Shown in pieces: positions 5,086 to 8,760 of a stretch of 8,760 bases of DNA. The notes below the pieces were generated by a model that was given only the letters and a program-made list of their open reading frames with translations, ran no database searches and was not told the origin of the DNA. Numbering within the stretch: the stretch's first letter is position 1; every line of letters starts with the position of its first letter. Source of the stretch: Planctomycetales bacterium (GTDB taxonomy: Bacteria > Planctomycetota > Phycisphaerae > SM23-33); contig DAOWOP010000107.1 in the NCBI GenBank assembly GCA_030642005.1, positions 1 to 8,760 of the forward strand. The letters run 5' to 3'. A program made the translations under genes and the position numbers.

Positions 5086-6841
5086 AGTTGAGGTTTTTTC
5101 TTCGCCGTCGCAGAGCGATCAGCCCGCCGGTCAACAACATTATCATAGCCGATGGTTCCGGGGCATGATACCAGTTCCAGTCGTACCAATCTGTGCCGTC
5201 ATACCCATCGTCGTAGGCTTCCGGGTCGCCGCCGACGAAATATCCTTCACCCAGTTCGCCTTCGGTTCCGAAACACACCTCTGCTCCCAATCCTTCTGCC
5301 CATGCGGGAATAAAGGCGCTGGCGCTGAACATTATCGTAACGTGAAAGGTTTGCCCGACGACGACTGGGACGCTGAAACCTACATGGACCTTTTCGAGTT
5401 CCAGACTGGCCAGACCGTCGGTAATGACGATTCCATTACATGCCTCCTGAAGGGCTGCTGTATTTGCGTCTCCGGTCAGGACAGTCTGCACCCAATTATC
5501 ATGCTCCCGGCCCAGCAGCGAGACGCTCCCGTCAAAGCAGGTAACATCATCGCCCGGACCTGTCTTTATGACTCTCGCCGTGAAGACCGCCGCCAGCCCC
5601 GTCGCGCTTGGCCAACCTTCGTTTTCATCTCGCATCGCCTGGAGCAGGCCGTCGAAGGTCATCGTCCCCGTCGCATTGACATTCGTACCGGCGGCAAGCC
5701 CGCAGGAAGACGGTGTAATGCAGATGGACTTGTTGACCACCAGTACTCCGGAGGCCTGTAAGTCCGAACCGTGGTCCCTGCCATAGGCAAGCGCGTTGAC
5801 CACGTTGTGGATGCCGTCCTCGTCGTAGTACGATCGGGCCAGTCCCGACACGTCCATCGCAGAACCCAATGCCTGCCGCTCCACCGAAGCGGCGATGGGA
5901 AGTTGTCCATAATTTATCGCCACTTGGGAATCATCCACTGTTTTTCCGTCGTATGCGATTGCTGCGGCGGTGCCGACAGATACGGCGTGCACGCCGGGTT
6001 TCATCGCCGGAGGGCTTCCCGTCGGCTCCGGCAGTGTGAAATGCGCTACAACGTTGTTGCCCCCCAGCACGTGGGCGAACAGGCCGCTGCTTGTAACGGC
6101 CAAGTCGCCAAGGGCGGCATTTGGCGACATTGACGTCGGGAGCGAATAAGTCGCCAGCCTATTCTCGGAACGGTCGTACTTGGCGATGTAACTGGTCCTG
6201 GCGTCCGGGTCGTGATGAGAGACCCAGAAATACCTGCCGTCGTACGCCACGCCGTAAGGATAGGGATCGACCAGCAGGTCGTTAACGCGGTCGCCCGTGG
6301 CTGGGTCGATCGCATATATGTGCCCGACCCCCGGTGAGTAATGCGCCTGCCAGATGAATCTTCCATCGTGCGTCAGCCCCTTGGTGCGCTTGTCCGGCTC
6401 CGTGCCCTGGAACTGATAGACGTTGGCGACAACAGCCGGATCGCCGGGAGTGTACTTCACTATACCCGTCGTCGGCGATTCCGACGAAAACACGGTCTGG
6501 TAGAGGTACCCGCCGTTGCCGGCCATCCCCGTCGGCCTGAACGCATAATCATATGTGCCGGGAATTTCGCCGGTCGCCGCGACACTACCGTAGGTGGGGC
6601 TGAAACAGTGATAACCTGTTATACTGTTCTCATGCTCATCCCACAAAATGTCTCCGGTATAAAGGGTGTTGCTTCCCGGCGCTAATCCGCCGACATGGTC
6701 CACGTCGTCGCCGGTAAGTCGCAGTGTGTTGACCAGTTCCAGTTGCGGGTTTGACATGCCGGCAAGAGCATTAGACCCGCCCGACAGGATTATCGCCGCA
6801 AAGGCGACACATGCGTAAAAGAGCACATTTCGCGAGCGCAT
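5084..6841 (-). CDS. PEP-CTERM exported protein, propeller-like N-terminal half
   Basis: A 585-residue exported protein of unknown function. Residues 1-27 are a signal peptide (hydrophobic VAFAAIILSG, cleavage likely after ALA). The C terminus (560-585) is a PEP-CTERM signal: APEPS, a hydrophobic span (AMIMLLTGGLIAL), then RRRRK. In this established system an exosortase recognises such tails during export; none is encoded here. Residues about 35-270 look like a beta-propeller: two clear internal repeats, GLTHDGRFIWQAHY (155-168) and GVAYDGRYFWVSHH (197-210), with GHIYAIDPATG between them. Residues 280-540 are a second, unrecognised module with cysteines at 374, 380, 435, 468 and 523. A second PEP triplet (271-273) at the module boundary has no following membrane span. 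The stretch before the tail (541-559) is rich in Asp, Tyr and Trp. AGGAGA (6852-6847) lies 5 nt before the ATG, and a promoter with a nearby palindrome lies upstream. Confidence 0.88.
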   Translation of the reverse strand: MRSRNVLFYACVAFAAIILSGGSNALAGMSNPQLELVNTLRLTGDDVDHVGGLAPGSNTLYTGDILWDEHENSITGYHCFSPTYGSVAATGEIPGTYDYAFRPTGMAGNGGYLYQTVFSSESPTTGIVKYTPGDPAVVANVYQFQGTEPDKRTKGLTHDGRFIWQAHYSPGVGHIYAIDPATGDRVNDLLVDPYPYGVAYDGRYFWVSHHDPDARTSYIAKYDRSENRLATYSLPTSMSPNAALGDLAVTSSGLFAHVLGGNNVVAHFTLPEPTGSPPAMKPGVHAVSVGTAAAIAYDGKTVDDSQVAINYGQLPIAASVERQALGSAMDVSGLARSYYDEDGIHNVVNALAYGRDHGSDLQASGVLVVNKSICITPSSCGLAAGTNVNATGTMTFDGLLQAMRDENEGWPSATGLAAVFTARVIKTGPGDDVTCFDGSVSLLGREHDNWVQTVLTGDANTAALQEACNGIVITDGLASLELEKVHVGFSVPVVVGQTFHVTIMFSASAFIPAWAEGLGAEVCFGTEGELGEGYFVGGDPEAYDDGYDGTDWYDWNWYHAPEPSAMIMLLTGGLIALRRRRKNLN

Positions 6842-6966
6842 AACATTCTCCTGAAGCCTCCTTGCTTGATGTTTTAAGCTAAAATAGATTGGACCGAGCG
6901 TTGAAGTGGCTGTTAAACGAGCATTTCCGACCAGCCGCCACTCACAAGCAAATCTCGACGTAAGTA

Positions 6967-6994
6967 ATTATAACACAACTACCGCGATTCTCAA
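6967..6994 (-). promoter_or_regulatory. Sigma70-type promoter of the 585-residue PEP-CTERM gene
   Basis: Read on the minus strand, TTGAGA (6994-6989, five of six) is followed after 16 nt by a perfect TATAAT (6972-6967). Transcription would start near 6960, giving a leader of about 118 nt before the ATG at 6841. The leader (6842-6960) has no evident riboswitch or uORF. Confidence 0.6.
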
Positions 6995-7001
6995 AGCCTA
7001 A

Positions 7002-7020
7002 ATTGCGAAAATTTCGCAAT
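7002..7020. promoter_or_regulatory. 19-nt perfect palindrome upstream of the PEP-CTERM promoter
   Basis: ATTGCGAAAATTTCGCAAT has 9-bp exact inverted arms (7002-7010 and 7012-7020) around one base. It lies 7 nt upstream of the -35 box of the minus-strand promoter at 6967-6994, where an activator, or a repressor acting by overlap, would bind. It resembles a dimeric transcription-factor operator, but I do not recognise the family. Confidence 0.5.
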
Positions 7021-7035
7021 CGCAGGTAAATAACA

Positions 7036-7053
7036 GTCCACGAATTTCACGAA
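7036..7053. repeat. Fragment of a CACGAATTT-type 9-nt repeat
   Basis: The sequence TCCACGAATTTCACGAA contains one full CACGAATTT unit (7039-7047) and the start of a second (CACGAA, 7048-7053). This is a third kind of 9-nt unit in the window, directly next to the GGATTAC-type element. With under two units it could be chance. Confidence 0.35.
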
Positions 7054-7058
7054 AGTAA

Positions 7059-7207
7059 AAAGAAGAAGAAAAAGAAAGATAGCGGAATTTCGGGGATTAC
7101 AGGATTATGGGGATTGGGTTTCTCCTGTTTCTTTTAGCAAAATAAAAATCTCCGTAATCCAGTAATCCCTGTAATCCCGCTATTCTTTCCTCTTCTTTTT
7201 CTTCTTC
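7059..7207. repeat. GGATTACAG-type 9-nt-unit inverted-arm element
   Basis: The left arm (about 7059-7118) is an AAGAAGAAG-type purine tract, ATAGCGG, then GGGGATTACAGGATTATGG. The right arm (about 7148-7207) is the approximate inverse: ATCTCCGTAATCCAGTAATC, CCTGTAATCCCGCTATTCTT and a pyrimidine tract. The GGATTACxG units repeat with a 9-nt period. The centre (7119-7147) is A/T-rich. Architecture matches the CTCTGCGTT elements although the sequence is unrelated. The element lies between the divergent PEP-CTERM and lamin-tail genes, ending 79 nt before the latter's start. Confidence 0.7.
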
Positions 7208-7220
7208 GATTTGCCCGCAC

Positions 7221-7238
7221 CGTAGGTAAATCGTAGGT
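7221..7238. repeat. Direct repeat CGTAGGT x2
   Basis: CGTAGGT occurs at 7221-7227 and 7232-7238, an 11-nt spacing of about one helical turn. ATTTGCCCG also occurs twice (7209-7217 and 7262-7270). Both pairs lie in the short leader region before the lamin-tail gene, where no good -35/-10 pair could be seen. They could be regulator sites or accidental. Confidence 0.25.
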
Positions 7239-7286
7239 TGCATTAGTGGTCGGCGGGCGGCATTTGCCCGGTGGAGGCAAGTAGCG

Positions 7287-8171
7287 ATGAACAGGATAGC
7301 GATGCGCAAGAGCCTGGCTGTAATCTTTGGGGTGTTGGTTGTGTTTCTGGCCGGCTCGGTCGCATCGGCCGACGTCATAGGCTTAAACTTCAAAGCGCCG
7401 CCGAAGAAGAAGATCGTGGATCCTATCGCGCCCATTAAGTCGTATTTGACCATCACGGAGATCATGTACAACCCGGCCAGCAATTCTGACCGCAACTGGG
7501 AGTACATCGAGATATATAATACATCGACGAGCAAGACATTGGACCTAGCCGGTTATGTCTTCGACGACGATGACGGCAAAACGTTGAGCAGCGCGAACAT
7601 TTTCGCCGGCAGCATAGCGCCGCAATCCACCGCGGTCCTGTTCAACGCCAAGAACAACAAGCAACCTCATCCGAAGATACAAGATCGACACGACATCTCT
7701 ATCCCCGTCCCCGTCGCCGCCGGGAGCAACGCTCTGGCCCAAATGCAGGCGGCCTGGGGACCGGAGATAAACTTCGTGGCGGTAAGCAACTGGTCTGCGT
7801 TGAACAACTCAGGGGACCATTTCGGGCTTTGGGATAGTTTCGCCGCCTATGACAGCAGGAACTTCGCCAACGCGATCATCAACGTTAACTACGATGATGA
7901 CGACGATTGGCCGGGGGACGACAACAAGTCCTCCATCTATCTGACCGACCTGAGCGCCGATCCCAATGTAGGAACGAACTGGATACTCAGCAGTATTGGA
8001 GATGACAGCGGGGGTTGGGAAAGCAATCCCGCCGGCATCTGCAATAAAACCAACATTGGCAGCCCGGGTAGTCCACCGCCTGCCCCGGTTCCCGAGCCTG
8101 TGACGTTGGTCCTACTCGGCCTGGGCGGATTGGGAATTCTGTTCCGCCACAAACTCTACGAGCAAGCGTAA
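7287..8171 (+). CDS. Lamin-tail-domain (LTD) protein with PEP-CTERM tail
   Basis: A 294-residue exported protein. Residues 1-28 form a signal peptide (KSLAVIFGVLVVFLAG, cleavage likely after ASA). Residues about 52-262 fit a lamin tail domain, an immunoglobulin-like beta fold found in many secreted bacterial proteins: LTITEIMYNPAS (54-65), WEYIEIYN (71-78), LDLAGYVF (85-92), LNNSGDHFGLWD (172-183), then the NWILS and NIGSPGS end strands. Asp-rich loops (DDDD at 93-96; DDDDDWPGDD at 203-212) may bind calcium. The tail (267-294) is PVPEP followed by a hydrophobic span (VTLVLLGLGGLGILF) and RHK, a PEP-CTERM signal. GGAGG (7273-7277) lies 9 nt before the ATG; an in-frame ATG at 7302, with AGGA 5 nt upstream, is an alternative that keeps a workable signal peptide. 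A surface or matrix role is inferred. It diverges from the larger PEP-CTERM gene and shares its sorting route. Confidence 0.9.
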   Translation: MNRIAMRKSLAVIFGVLVVFLAGSVASADVIGLNFKAPPKKKIVDPIAPIKSYLTITEIMYNPASNSDRNWEYIEIYNTSTSKTLDLAGYVFDDDDGKTLSSANIFAGSIAPQSTAVLFNAKNNKQPHPKIQDRHDISIPVPVAAGSNALAQMQAAWGPEINFVAVSNWSALNNSGDHFGLWDSFAAYDSRNFANAIINVNYDDDDDWPGDDNKSSIYLTDLSADPNVGTNWILSSIGDDSGGWESNPAGICNKTNIGSPGSPPPAPVPEPVTLVLLGLGGLGILFRHKLYEQA

Positions 8172-8418
8172 CTATCCAAGTGTACTCGGAGGGCAGGCCC
8201 CATCCCAACCGGATTCAGGTCCGCCCGTTGCCAATCCCCACAGGTGCGTCGGTAACGATTGAATTACCGCTGTACGTGCTTTTACCGCATACCAGTCATT
8301 GCACTTCCCTGCTTCTTATTCTCAGCACCTTCATCCCAAGTGTCCGTTTTTCGTAGAGCACCTTGTCCTGTTAAGACAGGCGCAAGGTTAAAATCGGGGA
8401 AATCCGACGATTTTCCCC
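8172..8418. other. Gene-free stretch with several hairpins
   Basis: No coding region is evident. Visible stems are CGGTAA/TTACCG (8250-8255/8264-8269); a two-part stem CCTTG/CAAGG (8361-8365/8383-8387) enclosing CCTGT/ACAGG (8367-8371/8376-8380); and GGGGAAATC/GATTTTCCCC (8396-8404/8409-8418) with one bulge. None is followed by a T-run on the plus strand, so the end of the lamin-tail transcript is not fixed. The third stem abuts the -35 box of the promoter at 8420. An 8-mer CCAAGTGT occurs at both ends of the stretch (8176-8183 and 8336-8343). Confidence 0.4.
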
Positions 8419-8419
8419 C

Positions 8420-8449
8420 TTGACACATTTCGGACATGTGTGGTAGAAT
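8420..8449 (+). promoter_or_regulatory. Strong sigma70-type promoter with no obvious gene
   Basis: A perfect TTGACA (8420-8425) and TAGAAT (8444-8449, five of six) are separated by 18 nt. Transcription would start around 8456. It is among the strongest-looking promoters in the window, yet no gene with a normal ribosome binding site follows before the repeat array at 8654. Confidence 0.6.
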
Positions 8450-8455
8450 ACTCTC

Positions 8456-8651
8456 TTGATGGAGGGCTTCATCTCGCTCGGTGAACACAGAGTTAACGAC
8501 AAGAAAGGGTGCTTTTTACAGCTCAGTTCGAGCCGCAACAAACTGACGAGGGATAAAGGAGGGTTTCTCGCCAAACGACCCCGCTTCGTGAAGGAATGCG
8601 CACGGTGTCCCTTATGATGTTTTAGGCTTTGTCTGAAAACTATTTCAGACA
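8456..8651 (+). ncRNA. Possible small RNA or leaderless small ORF
   Basis: This covers the expected transcript of the promoter at 8420-8449, up to the hairpin at 8630-8651. An RNA would have several stems: GATGG/TTCATC at its 5' end (8458-8473), TCAGTT/AACTGA (8523-8528/8541-8546), and GTTT/AAAC with flanking GG/CC (about 8561-8580). It matches none of the RNAs I know by eye (RNase P, tmRNA, SRP RNA, common riboswitches). Alternatively, an ATG at 8459 opens a 52-codon frame to 8617 that would be nearly leaderless. Its product is basic with three cysteines, two as CARC (47-50), and resembles no family I recognise. An AAAGGAGGG at 8556-8564 has no start codon at a useful distance. The evidence is mainly the promoter. 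Confidence 0.3.
8630..8651 (+). terminator. Perfect 9-bp hairpin before the heptad array
   Basis: TGTCTGAAA (8630-8638) pairs exactly with TTTCAGACA (8643-8651) around the loop ACTA. It is the best stem in the last 400 nt and could end the transcript begun near 8456, but the sequence after it is GGCAATC, not a T-run, so factor-independent termination is doubtful. It may instead mark the boundary of the repeat array, which starts 3 nt later. Confidence 0.35.
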
Positions 8652-8653
8652 GG

Positions 8654-8760
8654 CAATCAGCAAAAAGCAATCAGCAATCAGCATTCAGCAATCAGCAATC
8701 AGCAAAAAGCAATCAGCATTCAGCAATCAGCAATCAGCAATCAGCGGTCAGCAATCAGCA
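8654..8760. repeat. Heptanucleotide array (CAATCAG), 15 units, continues past window end
   Basis: From 8654 there are fifteen contiguous 7-nt units with no slip in register, plus two bases at the window edge. Eleven are CAATCAG; variants are CAAAAAG (8661 and 8703), CATTCAG (8682 and 8717) and CGGTCAG (8745). The variants recur in the same order, suggesting that multi-unit blocks (8661-8702 and 8703-8737) were duplicated, with one CAATCAG gained or lost. A 7-nt period breaks any reading frame into a 7-residue repeat, and no gene is proposed. The unit is too short for a CRISPR and has no spacers. Confidence 0.9.

Noticed and set aside
4952..5761. 269-codon plus-strand open frame
   Set aside because: It begins by translating the 9-nt repeat (TAENAEFAE-like peptide) and then runs antisense to the PEP-CTERM gene, whose signal peptide, sorting tail and ribosome binding site are clear.
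8600..8651. Insertion-sequence end suggested by the GTCTGAAAAC...TTTCAGAC inverted repeat
   Set aside because: The arms are only 4 nt apart, no transposase or second end is visible and no target duplication was found; a hairpin is the simpler reading.
8371..8670. 99-codon minus-strand open frame near the right end
   Set aside because: It starts in the heptad array and crosses hairpins and the plus-strand promoter; composition gives no sign of a real protein and no Shine-Dalgarno was seen.
8654..8760. Possible CRISPR array
   Set aside because: Units are 7 nt and contiguous with no unique spacers, and there are no cas genes in the window.

Overview
The window looks like chromosomal DNA of an environmental Planctomycetota bacterium, perhaps of the Phycisphaerae. 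This is inferred from the combination of features, not from a database search. The clues are two exported proteins with PEP-CTERM sorting tails, a large secreted WD40 protein whose C-terminal tail is of a type I associate with planctomycetes, a FliA/WhiG-type sigma factor, and intergenic spaces full of short-period repeats. No rRNA, tRNA, CRISPR array, phage gene or transposase was found.

Layout. Positions 1-417 hold no gene, only three kinds of repeat followed by a strong promoter. A small MerR-type regulator (418-741, +) has an 18-nt palindrome overlapping its own -10 box. After a 291-nt regulatory gap comes a FliA/WhiG-family sigma factor (1033-1824, +). Its leader has a sigma70-like promoter, a sequence resembling the promoter class its own product should recognise, and a long hairpin. 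Converging on it is a minus-strand block: a PEP-CTERM protein (6841 to 5084), an acylphosphatase (4949 to 4674) and a secreted 14-blade WD40 protein (4586 to 2076). A plus-strand lamin-tail-domain protein with a PEP-CTERM tail follows (7287-8171). The last ~590 nt hold no confident gene, but they carry a near-consensus promoter, an unassigned transcript region and a heptanucleotide repeat array that runs off the window end.

How the parts fit. The MerR regulator and sigma factor are probably a regulatory pair or neighbours, each with signs of autoregulation. No flagellar or other sigma targets are visible here. The two PEP-CTERM proteins need an exosortase and probably exopolysaccharide genes encoded elsewhere. 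Acylphosphatase is a housekeeping enzyme with no evident link to its neighbours.

The most distinctive feature is the spacer DNA. Several intergenic regions carry elements built of 9-nt units arranged as facing inverted arms around an AT-rich centre. One such element appears to supply a terminator. Two spacers carry 7-nt repeats, and one dispersed-repeat-like segment sits in frame inside the WD40 gene. I see no convincing new defence or biosynthetic system. The candidates for novelty are the paired-arm repeats, the possible self-recognising sigma promoter and the orphan promoter near the right end.
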